Assembly: GCA_029259935.1 (NCBI GenBank)
Contig: JAJDEH010000353.1
Location: forward strand, 1-56,650
Origin: Planctomycetota bacterium
GTDB lineage: Bacteria; Planctomycetota; Planctomycetia; Pirellulales; Pirellulaceae
Length of the DNA stretch: 56,650 bases
Direction: 5' to 3'
The notes below the pieces were generated by a model that did no database searches, was not told where the DNA came from, and was given only the letters and a program-made list of their open reading frames with translations. Position numbers and translations under genes: made by a program. Of this stretch, positions 9,192 to 17,878 are shown in pieces (position 1 is the stretch's first letter; each line of letters opens with the position of its first letter).

Positions 9192-10990
9192 GCTTCTTTT
9201 TTCTCCTTGGCAGTGAACTCGAATTGTTCGATATCGATCGTTGTAAAGACCTTGTCGCCGAAACGAACCTCCATGCGGTGCGGCAAGGTTCGACCGTCCA
9301 CATCGCGGTAGTTGCTGAAATAGATTTCGCAGGGATCGACGTCCAAATCGGGGTACATTTCGATTCCAATCAGATGCCCCGATGAAGGATCGAACATGAA
9401 CTGTGTCTCGACGACTTTGTGCGTCCCCACTAATACATCCGCCAACGCCGCGCTGGTCGGAGTTGGTGCCGTTCCCAAGTAGTACACTTTTCCGTATTGT
9501 CCCGGGCTCAGTGTCAACAGCCGCCGCCATAGGTGAAGCGCCAGCAATAACCCTCCGCTGCCGGCGGGAGCGATCTGGTCGCCCAACTCGTTGGAGTCAT
9601 CTTCGTTGGTGTTAATGGTGACCGGCCCCGTTGGAAAACGGGCGGAAACTTCCTCCGGACCGAGAATGATTTCGATGTCGTTGCCGTCGGCATTCTTTCC
9701 CGACATTCGCCACAGGCCGGTAAGTTTTGAATAGTCCGCCGACTTGATAAACGACTCCCACACGCGATTTCGATTCAGTTCATTGAAGTAGTAATTTGCA
9801 TATCCGTTGCGTGCCTTGATCAGCTTGGCAACGTGCTGGGGAATGGGAGCGGCTTTGGGGGCCCCGGTTGGCTTCACCGGCTTGGGCTTATCCGGCTTGT
9901 CCTTCTCCTTGGGCTGATGGTCGTCGTCCTTGGGTTTGGCGGGCGGTTGCGGGGCGCGTTGAATTTTTGAGATCAATTCAGCACTGCCATGAACTCCGGC
10001 CAGCCGTACCAGGATTTCGTGGCGCTGGTCTTCGTTGACATAGGTCAAGGGGATTCGCCAGCCTTTGGGATAGATGCCCAAGACGTTTTTTAGCTCGTTG
10101 GTCGTGGTGATCGCCCGACCGCCGAAGGACACGATTTCGTCGCCATATCGCAAGCCGCGACGATGGGCGTCGGACGACTCGATGATGTTGCTTACCACCA
10201 CTCGGCCGTCTTCGTCCTGCGTTACGGTGAACCCCGCGGTGGCGTGGTCGACGATTCGACCGCTGTGCAAATAGCCCATGAAGTTTTTGATTTGATTGAT
10301 CGAAATCGCGTAGCCCACGCCTACGTTGACGCGGCCACGCTTTTCAAACGAGCCGCGTCCGTTGATGCCAATTAAGTTGCCCTCGGCGTTGAACAGCGGC
10401 CCGCCCGAGTTTCCCGGATTGATCGACGCGTCGGTTTGGATGCAGTCGGCGTATTCAAGCAACGTACCCGACGGATACTGATAGCGATGCACGCCCGAGA
10501 CGATGCCGTAGGTGACTGTAGGTTGAAAGTCGGTCGCCAGCAAAAACGGATTGCCCACGGCAAAGCACCAATCGCCGACACGTACTTTGTCGCTGTCCGC
10601 TAATTCGGCACAAGGGAAGTCATCGCGGCCCAGCAATTTGATGAGCGCCACATCGCCGGTCGGATCGATGCCGACGATTACCGCGTCGTACAGCCGACCG
10701 TCGGCCATGCTGCAACTCATGTGGTTGCCGGCGGGCTTGGAAACGTGAAAGTTCGTTAGCGCGAAACCGTCTGGCGATATGACTACGCCCGATCCTCCTC
10801 CACGTCCGCCGCGAGAGAACACCGAGACCGCAGCCGCCTTGGCTTTGGCAATCGCCGCGATTCGCTGGTTTTGCGCGGCCAGCACGGCCTCTGGTACGTC
10901 GGCGCAAGAGGCCACCGTCGCGGGACCGAGAACCAGCGCCAACATGACTGTTGAAAACCCGAGCCGTGATGAATGAGAGCAGCGAATCAT
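9188..10990 (-). CDS. active HtrA/DegP-type serine protease with PDZ and C-terminal LolA-like domain
   Basis: This 600-residue exported protein has a signal peptide at about 1-30. The trypsin-like domain (about 45-235) keeps the full triad: His82 in TNFHV, Asp113 in TGDVALIK, and Ser195 in NPGNSGGPLF. A PDZ domain follows (about 240-335), then a Lys/Pro-rich linker (about 345-385). A C-terminal domain of about 200 residues includes FSNYRDVDGRTLPHRMEV, a pattern I associate with LolA-like, lipid-binding-type domains. It starts with ATGA overlapping the stop of the NPCBM gene by 4 bases, and its end overlaps the next HtrA-like gene by 4 bases. It should be a periplasmic protease of misfolded proteins. 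The C-terminal extension is unusual. Confidence 0.88.
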   Translation of the reverse strand: MIRCSHSSRLGFSTVMLALVLGPATVASCADVPEAVLAAQNQRIAAIAKAKAAAVSVFSRGGRGGGSGVVISPDGFALTNFHVSKPAGNHMSCSMADGRLYDAVIVGIDPTGDVALIKLLGRDDFPCAELADSDKVRVGDWCFAVGNPFLLATDFQPTVTYGIVSGVHRYQYPSGTLLEYADCIQTDASINPGNSGGPLFNAEGNLIGINGRGSFEKRGRVNVGVGYAISINQIKNFMGYLHSGRIVDHATAGFTVTQDEDGRVVVSNIIESSDAHRRGLRYGDEIVSFGGRAITTTNELKNVLGIYPKGWRIPLTYVNEDQRHEILVRLAGVHGSAELISKIQRAPQPPAKPKDDDHQPKEKDKPDKPKPVKPTGAPKAAPIPQHVAKLIKARNGYANYYFNELNRNRVWESFIKSADYSKLTGLWRMSGKNADGNDIEIILGPEEVSARFPTGPVTINTNEDDSNELGDQIAPAGSGGLLLALHLWRRLLTLSPGQYGKVYYLGTAPTPTSAALADVLVGTHKVVETQFMFDPSSGHLIGIEMYPDLDVDPCEIYFSNYRDVDGRTLPHRMEVRFGDKVFTTIDIEQFEFTAKEKKEA

Positions 10991-12246
10991 CTAGTTATCC
11001 TGGCGTTGATGAGGTCCAAAAAATCCCAATGATCGGGTTTTTTGCCCGGCTCGACAATAATCTTCAAGCGGCGATATCCGGCCACCTTCTCGTCCAAGGA
11101 AATCGGTGCTTTATCGGCTCCCGATATGGGGCCCTCGTAAAGCGTTTCCGCGTCACCTTTGATGATGAGATGGACGTGACTGGCGGCGTTCCCTTGGGCG
11201 TCGATGCCCACCTTGGCGATGAACCGCCGAGCGCCTTCCGGCAACTGGTAAACAACGGACGTATTGCTTCGCAGCGACAGGCCTTTTTCATACTTTTTGC
11301 CGTCGGCCAACAATTGAAGTTTGGCTTCTCCTTGCGTGCCGTAAACACGGTTTTTTCGTGGATGATATTGTTGATCCATGACGCTGGAGAACTTGCTGAA
11401 TTGCAACGGTCGTTTGACTTCCAGATACTCCCATTCTAAATCACCGAGGAAGTCCATGTTGCCCGCGGCGAAGTCAAATTTCTTAATCTGTTCAAATTTC
11501 AACGACGCTTTGGTGCCGGCGACGGTGGTGAGGTCGATTCCGGTCTCGCTTTGGCTGAGCGACTTGACCAGCCATCTGCCACCGTCAACGTCATCCACTC
11601 GGCAAACAGGGCGGGGCAGTTTTCGATTCGCGGCGTGATAGTAGATCAACCCTTCGACCTTTTGGCGTCCAACGGGAATGCGATCGCCGCCAAACTCAAA
11701 CTCCACGGTCTTGGCGGTGACATCATGCAGGACTCCATCGGCGGGGTTCAGCACGATTTCGGTTCGCGCGGTTTCCGTGGGATCGTCGTCATCGACCACC
11801 GAAATCTCCTTGCGAACGACCAGAATATCTCCCACGGTCTTTTCCGCCTGGATCTTCCGCCAAGCCTTTTGCAATTCCAATTGATTTTCTTGGGACTTCA
11901 ACAGCACTGAGTGAATGGACCGAGTCTCGACCTCGACCTTCTGGCCGCCGACGAGTTCGACCGTGGCCTTGCGATCCCGCGAAGTAAACTCCGTTGCCGG
12001 GATTCGTGAACCGTCCAGCAGTTCGACCCACACGACTGGTTTGGAAAAACTGGGGAACGGGTAGAGCGGCGCCACCGACAACAGATCACGGGCCGACAAC
12101 ATTTGGTCGCCCTCGGCCAGCTTGATGGTTACCACATCGGATGAAAGGTTAACCAGCGTCCCTTTCATGGGATCGCCATCAATCGGTACCACTTCTATTT
12201 CCAGTCCAGGAGCGGCGACCAGGGCTGCCAGTATGAATTGCCACAT
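10987..12246 (-). CDS. secreted NPCBM/NEW2-domain protein
   Basis: This 419-residue protein has a short signal-like N-terminus (MWQFILAALVAAPGLEIEV). The N-terminal half is beta-rich with weakly repeated modules dealing with strings such as VVTIKLAEG. The last 150 residues (about 270-419) resemble the NPCBM/NEW2 jelly-roll seen on glycoside hydrolases: FSSVMDQQYHPRKN, then GLSLRSNTSVVYQLP and FIAKVGIDAQG. No catalytic domain is present, so a carbohydrate- or wall-binding role is inferred. The ATG at 12246 is chosen because it begins the signal segment; an upstream TTG is possible. It is separated by 38 bases from the gene before and overlaps the HtrA gene after it. Confidence 0.8.
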   Translation of the reverse strand: MWQFILAALVAAPGLEIEVVPIDGDPMKGTLVNLSSDVVTIKLAEGDQMLSARDLLSVAPLYPFPSFSKPVVWVELLDGSRIPATEFTSRDRKATVELVGGQKVEVETRSIHSVLLKSQENQLELQKAWRKIQAEKTVGDILVVRKEISVVDDDDPTETARTEIVLNPADGVLHDVTAKTVEFEFGGDRIPVGRQKVEGLIYYHAANRKLPRPVCRVDDVDGGRWLVKSLSQSETGIDLTTVAGTKASLKFEQIKKFDFAAGNMDFLGDLEWEYLEVKRPLQFSKFSSVMDQQYHPRKNRVYGTQGEAKLQLLADGKKYEKGLSLRSNTSVVYQLPEGARRFIAKVGIDAQGNAASHVHLIIKGDAETLYEGPISGADKAPISLDEKVAGYRRLKIIVEPGKKPDHWDFLDLINARITR

Positions 12247-12284
12247 ATTTTTTCCCGACGAATTCCGTGAGATCCCCAACGCTA

Positions 12285-13331
12285 TTAGCGAGGGTCGTCT
12301 CTGGCCAGTTTCTTTAAATATTCTTCAATGACCTCGCGGAAATGAGCCGGCAGGTCTTTGCTGAGTTCCTGTAGCACGGCCTCCCGGTCCTTCTCCGAAA
12401 GGTTGCCCCACTCATCGCCTGTGCGGAGTTTCTTGGGGTCGACGTTGCCCTCGCCACTGCCTCCCATGGCACTGCTGTCGTTCGCCGGACGGCTGGAACT
12501 GTTACTTCCTTGGCCGTTTTGGCCGCTCTGCTGTTGCTGCTTCTTTTGCTGCTCTTCAAGTTCTTCGATCAGCTTATCCAGTTTCGCCAGCACGTCCTCT
12601 TCTTCCTTCCGAACACGTGTGCCCGCGCGGTGCAACCGCTGACGACGGCGAATGTCGTCCATCATCCGGGCTATCTCGTCCAGCGAGTCAGTTTTGAGCG
12701 GTTTGATATCCGCGACCATCAACTCGGCCACTTTGCGATATCTGCGGGGAACGGCTTCTTCGTTTTCCAAAAGCTGATCCAAAACAGGCAGACACTGGTC
12801 CTTCTGCAGCAGACGATGGTACGCGACGCCTTGATAGAACAGCAGCGAAGCCGGATCGACGACATCGGCGTGGGTCAAGCCGTCCAGTTGCTGCTGGGCT
12901 TCGTCGTATAGATCGTGCTGAGCTAGCCAGCGGCCATAGTAAAGCCGCAAATTGTTTCTTACAAAGTCGGCGATCTTCTCATCGTTCAGGTACTCGAACG
13001 ACGGCGCGACGGGTGATTCGCGCGGCCCGCGGGTTAGTGCGATCAACGGTTGGGCTGCGTCTTCCACGATGGAAATGGTTATCGCCACACGTTCCAGAAC
13101 GTCCTCTACCGCGGCGGGGCCATCCGCCCGCCAAAGAGTCTCGACCTTGAGTTTTTGCACATCATCCAGCTTTTTATCGGCCAGCCATTTGTCGATACGT
13201 TCTTTTACCTGCTGGTGCGATGGAGCGGACCAACTTGCTCGCTGCTTCAGTTCGTCCTGGGCCCGCGCGGTATGGGCCATCAAGGCGCAAGCCAGTAACA
13301 CGAAACCGCATAGTGGGGCGATTTGTTTCAT
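12285..13331 (-). CDS. secreted helical/TPR-like protein of unknown function
   Basis: This 348-residue protein has a clear signal peptide (MKQIAPLCGFVLLACALMAHTARA) after GAGGGATTGAACCC, which supports the ATG at 13331. The middle is helical and TPR-like (about 120-215, including RWLAQHDLYDEAQQQLDGL). A coiled-coil follows, ending in a run of Glu, Gln and Lys (about 265-290). Next comes a Ser/Gly/Asn linker and a conserved-looking C-terminus (about 315-348) with LSEKDREAVLQELSKDLP. It lies between the low-complexity protein and the NPCBM protein in the 13-gene run. No enzyme motif is visible. A periplasmic adaptor role is inferred. Confidence 0.75.
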   Translation of the reverse strand: MKQIAPLCGFVLLACALMAHTARAQDELKQRASWSAPSHQQVKERIDKWLADKKLDDVQKLKVETLWRADGPAAVEDVLERVAITISIVEDAAQPLIALTRGPRESPVAPSFEYLNDEKIADFVRNNLRLYYGRWLAQHDLYDEAQQQLDGLTHADVVDPASLLFYQGVAYHRLLQKDQCLPVLDQLLENEEAVPRRYRKVAELMVADIKPLKTDSLDEIARMMDDIRRRQRLHRAGTRVRKEEEDVLAKLDKLIEELEEQQKKQQQQSGQNGQGSNSSSRPANDSSAMGGSGEGNVDPKKLRTGDEWGNLSEKDREAVLQELSKDLPAHFREVIEEYLKKLARDDPR

Positions 13332-13399
13332 GGGTTCAATCCCTCGAATATTGGCTAAATTTCTTTGTGACATGTTGCGTCGACGCATTCGACGCCTGC

Positions 13400-15346
13400 T
13401 TACTTGTTTTTGCCGAGAACCAAATCGCGCGTGATGCGATGGATTTTCTCTTGCCGATCGGCGAGCCGGTCGATGGCGTCGCGCAGTTCCAAATCTTCGG
13501 TTTGGCCGACGGGATCATCCGGGTCATCCAGCAGCCGAGCGTAGCGAACATGCCGTTTGTAGACACGTTCTTCCAACCCGCGAATCAGCTTGAGTTCGGC
13601 AATTGCATCGACCAGCGGCTGGTCTTGCTGTTGCTGCTGCTGTTGTTGTTGCTGCTGTTGTTGCTGTTGGTCTTCAAGATCTTGTTGAGCCTTGACGAGT
13701 GCTTCGATGAGATAATCGAGTACGTCGATGATCTCTTCTTCCAGCGCTTGGGAAATGGTTCCGACTTTGGTTTGCGCCAGTCGCTCGGAAACCTGCTCCA
13801 TGTCGTCGCGCATTTGCTCGACCGTTTCGGGGAAGGCGATCGAGGAACCTTCCTCGCGCAGCAAAATTAATGCCTTGCCGGCTTCCACGGCGATCTTGTG
13901 CTGTTCGATGCTGAGCTTTCCGGCTTGAATATCGACTTCGTTGCCGCGCTGTTCGGCGGGGATCTTGTCGAGCCGCTTGGTTCCTTCATAAATGCGCAGC
14001 TCGCGTTCCAACATTTTGCGAAAGCGGCCCTCCAACTGGGCCAGCACTCGTTCAATTTCCTCTTCGCGCAACTGGCGAAGGATCTCTTCCAGTTCCTTTT
14101 TTGCCTTATCGAGTTCGTCGATGGCCTTTTGTTGCTCTTCAAGCGACTCCTTGCGTTTGGCCTGTTCAAGCTTGCGCTGCGCCTCGCGCATTCGCTCTTC
14201 GGCCGCCTGAATGCGCTTGCGAACTGGATTCTCTTCCTCTTGCTGCTGGTCGTTTTGGCTTTGTTGATCGTTGTCGCTTTGGCTCTGCTGGCCGGGTTGA
14301 CCCTGTTGGCCTTGTTTGCCCTCGCTCTTTTTGTCGGATTGGCTATCGCTTGGTTCTCCCGATTCGCCCTTTGGCTGATCTTTCTTTTCGTCGTCCGACT
14401 TCTGCTCTCCCTTGCCATCGTCCTTAGGCTTGTCCTTGTCGTCTTTATTCTTGTCGCCTTGTTTGTCCTTGTCCGATTCGCCTTTCTTCTCGGACCCCTT
14501 GCTCATGTCGCCCTTCTGCTCGCCACCCTTCTGTTCGCCCTCGCTGGGAGAACCCTTGGACTCGCTGTCGCTCTGCTTGTCGTTCTTGCTTCCCTGCTTG
14601 CCCTCCTGATCTTCACCTTTCCCTTCGCTGTCTTTCTTGTCTCCGTCCTTGCCGCCTTGCTTGTCGGACTCGGGATTCTTATCACCCTTGCCTTCTTCGT
14701 CCGACTCCGGAGTCTCGTTCGCGCCTTGGGTAGATTCTTGATCTTTCTTAATTCGTTCGTCGAGCTTCGCGGTCCGATCGGCAATTTTGCCTTGCGATTC
14801 GGCACCTTTCTTCATGTCAGAGCCGCCCTCGATTTGCCCTTGCGCGCCGATCTGTCTACGGCGGAGCTGTTCAACTTCCTTGATATACTCCTTGACGCGT
14901 TGCTGTTCCGACTTGATGCGTTCGCTGCGGTCTTCGCTCTTGAGCAGTTCCAACAAGCTCTGCAAGTCGGTCTTGACTTGAGCTTGGCCTTTCAGGGCGT
15001 TGGACCATTGCTCGCGGCTGAGCCGTTGTACGATGACTTCCAATTCCTTTTTGGTGAACTTTTTCCGCGATTGATCGAAAGCTTGTTCCAGCAGCCGCGC
15101 CCGCCGGGGGTTTCCCTTCTCTTCAAACTGCTTCAGCTTGAATAGCAATTCTTCCAACCGTGAATAGCGGTCCGCGATGCGGCTTTGCTGAGCGACCACT
15201 TCACTGACGACCGGTTGCGCGGGCTGAGCCTCTGCCGCGGGCTCGGCCTTTGCCGGTTCGGCATCTTGGCTCCATCCATACGGGGCGGAAGAGAGCATCC
15301 CCAACGTCACGATGAGGAGGGCGACTACGCACTTTCGATTAAGCAT
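13400..15346 (-). CDS. secreted low-complexity coiled-coil protein with poly-Gln tract
   Basis: This 648-residue protein has a signal peptide (about 1-26), a helical region (about 45-190), and about 200 residues built almost only from Lys, Asp, Glu, Gly, Ser, Gln and Pro (about 195-395). A long predicted coiled-coil (about 400-470) and further helical regions follow. A run of exactly 15 Gln lies near residue 575, then a helical C-terminus. The composition predicts a very hydrophilic, partly disordered periplasmic linker. It starts 38 bases after the DUF4175-like gene. I recognise no named family and no catalytic motif. It could be a spacer or scaffold bridging membrane and wall. Confidence 0.78.
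   Translation of the reverse strand: MLNRKCVVALLIVTLGMLSSAPYGWSQDAEPAKAEPAAEAQPAQPVVSEVVAQQSRIADRYSRLEELLFKLKQFEEKGNPRRARLLEQAFDQSRKKFTKKELEVIVQRLSREQWSNALKGQAQVKTDLQSLLELLKSEDRSERIKSEQQRVKEYIKEVEQLRRRQIGAQGQIEGGSDMKKGAESQGKIADRTAKLDERIKKDQESTQGANETPESDEEGKGDKNPESDKQGGKDGDKKDSEGKGEDQEGKQGSKNDKQSDSESKGSPSEGEQKGGEQKGDMSKGSEKKGESDKDKQGDKNKDDKDKPKDDGKGEQKSDDEKKDQPKGESGEPSDSQSDKKSEGKQGQQGQPGQQSQSDNDQQSQNDQQQEEENPVRKRIQAAEERMREAQRKLEQAKRKESLEEQQKAIDELDKAKKELEEILRQLREEEIERVLAQLEGRFRKMLERELRIYEGTKRLDKIPAEQRGNEVDIQAGKLSIEQHKIAVEAGKALILLREEGSSIAFPETVEQMRDDMEQVSERLAQTKVGTISQALEEEIIDVLDYLIEALVKAQQDLEDQQQQQQQQQQQQQQQDQPLVDAIAELKLIRGLEERVYKRHVRYARLLDDPDDPVGQTEDLELRDAIDRLADRQEKIHRITRDLVLGKNK
13625..13669 (-). 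repeat. CAG/CAA trinucleotide run encoding 15 Gln
   Basis: Fifteen consecutive CAA/CAG codons (minus strand) lie within the low-complexity gene. CAA and CAG are mixed, so slippage should be limited compared with a pure repeat. Confidence 0.9.
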
Positions 15347-15384
15347 GGCTATTCCCTGATTTGCGGGCCGGCTAGTAACCGGCT

Positions 15385-17820
15385 CTAGTCAAACAAGTCC
15401 TTCTTTTGTTCGATCTTCGTGGCGTCCATCGCCTTTTGCTGCTCTTCTATTAGGTCACGCACGATATCCAATAGTTCCGCGTAGGATTCGTATTTTATCA
15501 GTTTTTCGAGTACTTTTTCCAATTCGGCGAGCAGATCTTCGGCCTGCTGAACTGCAATATCGGCCGAAGATTGCACTCCAGCCGCCATTTTTTCGTCATT
15601 CAGGTCCTTTCCCAGCAGTTTCAACTTGGTTTCCAAGTTTACTATTTGCACGTCCAGGTCGGCAAACAACTCCTCGCCGATCCACTGCAAGGGGTCCGCG
15701 ACGTCATCTTTCAGCCGTTTTTTGCGGTCTTCCGCATCGATGCGATTGTTGATCAATTGGTCGCGAATGTCGCGAAACGTGGCCGCGATTCCCAGCACTT
15801 CCTGAGCCGCCTTGCGGGTTTGCAGCAAGGATCGTTGAGCAAACAAAGCCCGCAGAGAATGGACTCGCTGTGCCGTCCGGTTGGCTTCCTTGTCATCCGG
15901 CTCTCGCCCGGCACCCTCTGGCGCGACACCATCACCGGGTTCGCTTCCGCCTGCCCGCGACGACCCGTCGTTCTTAACCCGTAACAACCAATCGCGGGCG
16001 TCGCTCATTTCCTGAAAGATTTGTTCAACCCGGCGGCGTTGTCCCGCTTCTTCGCGTTCCAGAATGGCCAGCAACTGGTCGGACGTCACGATGTCCAATT
16101 CATACCGATCGCCCATGCCGATATTCTCTTCGTCACCGAGGTCGAAGTAGTCCTTGGCTTTGACCACCAGCACCAGCTTGTTTCCTTCCGCGGGGACCAG
16201 TTCAAAACCGTTTTCAACATCGTCCCGGATCGCACGGAAGTCAATTTCGGTCTTCACTTCGCCCGTCGTCGGCAACTTGATGACATGTTCGTGCAGATCG
16301 ACATCGGGAGCTTGCACCTCAACCCACGATCCGGCGATTTCATGGTCGTCGCGAACCTGACCTTCAATGGGTATGAGAACCTGCGGCGTAACGGCGGTGC
16401 CGATTCCTTGCAGATAGGCATGGACATTGGGCGGCTGATCCGGCAACGCGGTGATGTAAAATCGTTGTGGCGTTTCGCTAATTACATCGTCGGCATCGTG
16501 TAGCGTAATTTCGACCGACAAATCCTCTGTCAGCGGCGGGACGGTGAATTGAAAGTGGTTGGCTCCGTCGCATTCGATCGTCCGCGACTCTTCAGTGCGC
16601 GGAAAGTATAGATGGGCGGACTTCAAGGGCTTGTTCGTCTTGGTGCGGACGGCGATCTCGGTGCCACGAGGAAGCTGCGCGCCGCTGTTCCACTCCTGCC
16701 AGCCATCCTCTGATTGAGCATCGAGCTTGGCATTCTGTTGGCTCTTCGACCGCAAATAACGGGCCTTGAGTGACTTCAATTCGATACCGACAACAGCGGG
16801 ATTATCGACGACTTCGACTTCGTATCCAGTAACTTTGTGATCGAAGCCAACGACCTCGAACTGGACCGCGGAAAGGATGCCTTTCAGCGGTTTATCGTCA
16901 AAGAAGTAATGCTGAAATCCGTCGCTCGGCCGGCCGCGCTTGTTCATGTTCTTGCGCCCGCGCTCGCCTTCGGCCGTGGTATAGATAACGGTACAGACGT
17001 CGGGAATCGTCATCGTCGCATCCGCGCGAACTTTAAGGATCACGTTGGATCCCTTGGCGGCCTTCACCGACTTGACGGGACCCTTGGTAAATTCGATCAC
17101 CCGCGCGTTTTCCTCTTCCTCGGGCAGCAATGACGAGCGTTGAATCTCGATGCCGATTACTTCAATCGCGGCGCTGCGCGGCCAGGGACTAGAGTCGAGC
17201 AGGTAGATCCGATTGGCGGCCTGATAGAAAGTATCCGAATCTGCCCAAGCCAAGCCGCCAACCGAGGCAACCAACACGGTCGCGGCGGCTAGGCTGATGA
17301 TCAGCGGGAGCATCGAGAACACTTGCCGCAGCTTCACGTTTCCTACCTGCGACAGGGCATCGTCCGTTGTATGCTCCAGCATTTCCGGGCTGAATTCCTC
17401 GGCATGATCCGGCCGCTCGGACATTTCCACCGATGTGACCAGACTGTCGTGAAAGCCCGCGAACTGCCGCTCCAGCAAAACCGCCATGCTGTGGTCGGCC
17501 ATGGGAACGAAGGCCCGCCGGATGATCCAACGAAACACAATCACCGCCAGCAGCACCAACACCGTAAACAATAGAAATGCTCGTAGCGACACCGAAGCCT
17601 CGGGCAGCCCCGCCACGGCGGGAACCACTCCGCCAAGCAGTTTGCCGACCAGTACGGGTCCGTAGTCGATCGCCAAGGCGACCCAAAACATTATCCCGAC
17701 CCACGCCACGGCCACCCCCAGTCCTTCCAGCCATACATAGGAGCGGATGCGCCAACGCAACCCCGACAAGAGGGACTGGATGCGAGATGCTAAGCGAGTT
17801 TGGTCAAGCTTTGTCGCCAT
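15385..17820 (-). CDS. DUF4175-like membrane protein with large periplasmic part
   Basis: This 811-residue protein has three hydrophobic helices near the N-terminus (about 31-52, 79-100 and 168-190). A beta-rich extracytoplasmic region follows (about 200-540), then a helical C-terminal region (about 560-811) with coiled-coil character. The N-terminal layout, including the charged loop LLERQFAGFHDSLVTSVEM between helices 2 and 3, matches DUF4175-type proteins found beside VWA/BatA genes. The biochemical function is unknown. It starts 58 bases after the VWA/amidotransferase gene. Its mostly periplasmic mass suggests it links the cytoplasmic MoxR/DUF58 pair to the secreted proteins downstream. 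Confidence 0.75.
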   Translation of the reverse strand: MATKLDQTRLASRIQSLLSGLRWRIRSYVWLEGLGVAVAWVGIMFWVALAIDYGPVLVGKLLGGVVPAVAGLPEASVSLRAFLLFTVLVLLAVIVFRWIIRRAFVPMADHSMAVLLERQFAGFHDSLVTSVEMSERPDHAEEFSPEMLEHTTDDALSQVGNVKLRQVFSMLPLIISLAAATVLVASVGGLAWADSDTFYQAANRIYLLDSSPWPRSAAIEVIGIEIQRSSLLPEEEENARVIEFTKGPVKSVKAAKGSNVILKVRADATMTIPDVCTVIYTTAEGERGRKNMNKRGRPSDGFQHYFFDDKPLKGILSAVQFEVVGFDHKVTGYEVEVVDNPAVVGIELKSLKARYLRSKSQQNAKLDAQSEDGWQEWNSGAQLPRGTEIAVRTKTNKPLKSAHLYFPRTEESRTIECDGANHFQFTVPPLTEDLSVEITLHDADDVISETPQRFYITALPDQPPNVHAYLQGIGTAVTPQVLIPIEGQVRDDHEIAGSWVEVQAPDVDLHEHVIKLPTTGEVKTEIDFRAIRDDVENGFELVPAEGNKLVLVVKAKDYFDLGDEENIGMGDRYELDIVTSDQLLAILEREEAGQRRRVEQIFQEMSDARDWLLRVKNDGSSRAGGSEPGDGVAPEGAGREPDDKEANRTAQRVHSLRALFAQRSLLQTRKAAQEVLGIAATFRDIRDQLINNRIDAEDRKKRLKDDVADPLQWIGEELFADLDVQIVNLETKLKLLGKDLNDEKMAAGVQSSADIAVQQAEDLLAELEKVLEKLIKYESYAELLDIVRDLIEEQQKAMDATKIEQKKDLFD

Positions 17821-17878
17821 TGTTTCAGAATTCGTTTTTAATCAACCTGAGAATATTAACGGACCGCATGAAAAACGA

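Noticed and set aside
13898..15145. 415-residue Leu/Ala/Phe-rich plus-strand frame that looks like a membrane protein
   Set aside because: It is the antisense image of the Lys/Glu/Asp-rich secreted protein: complementary codons turn charged residues into hydrophobic ones.
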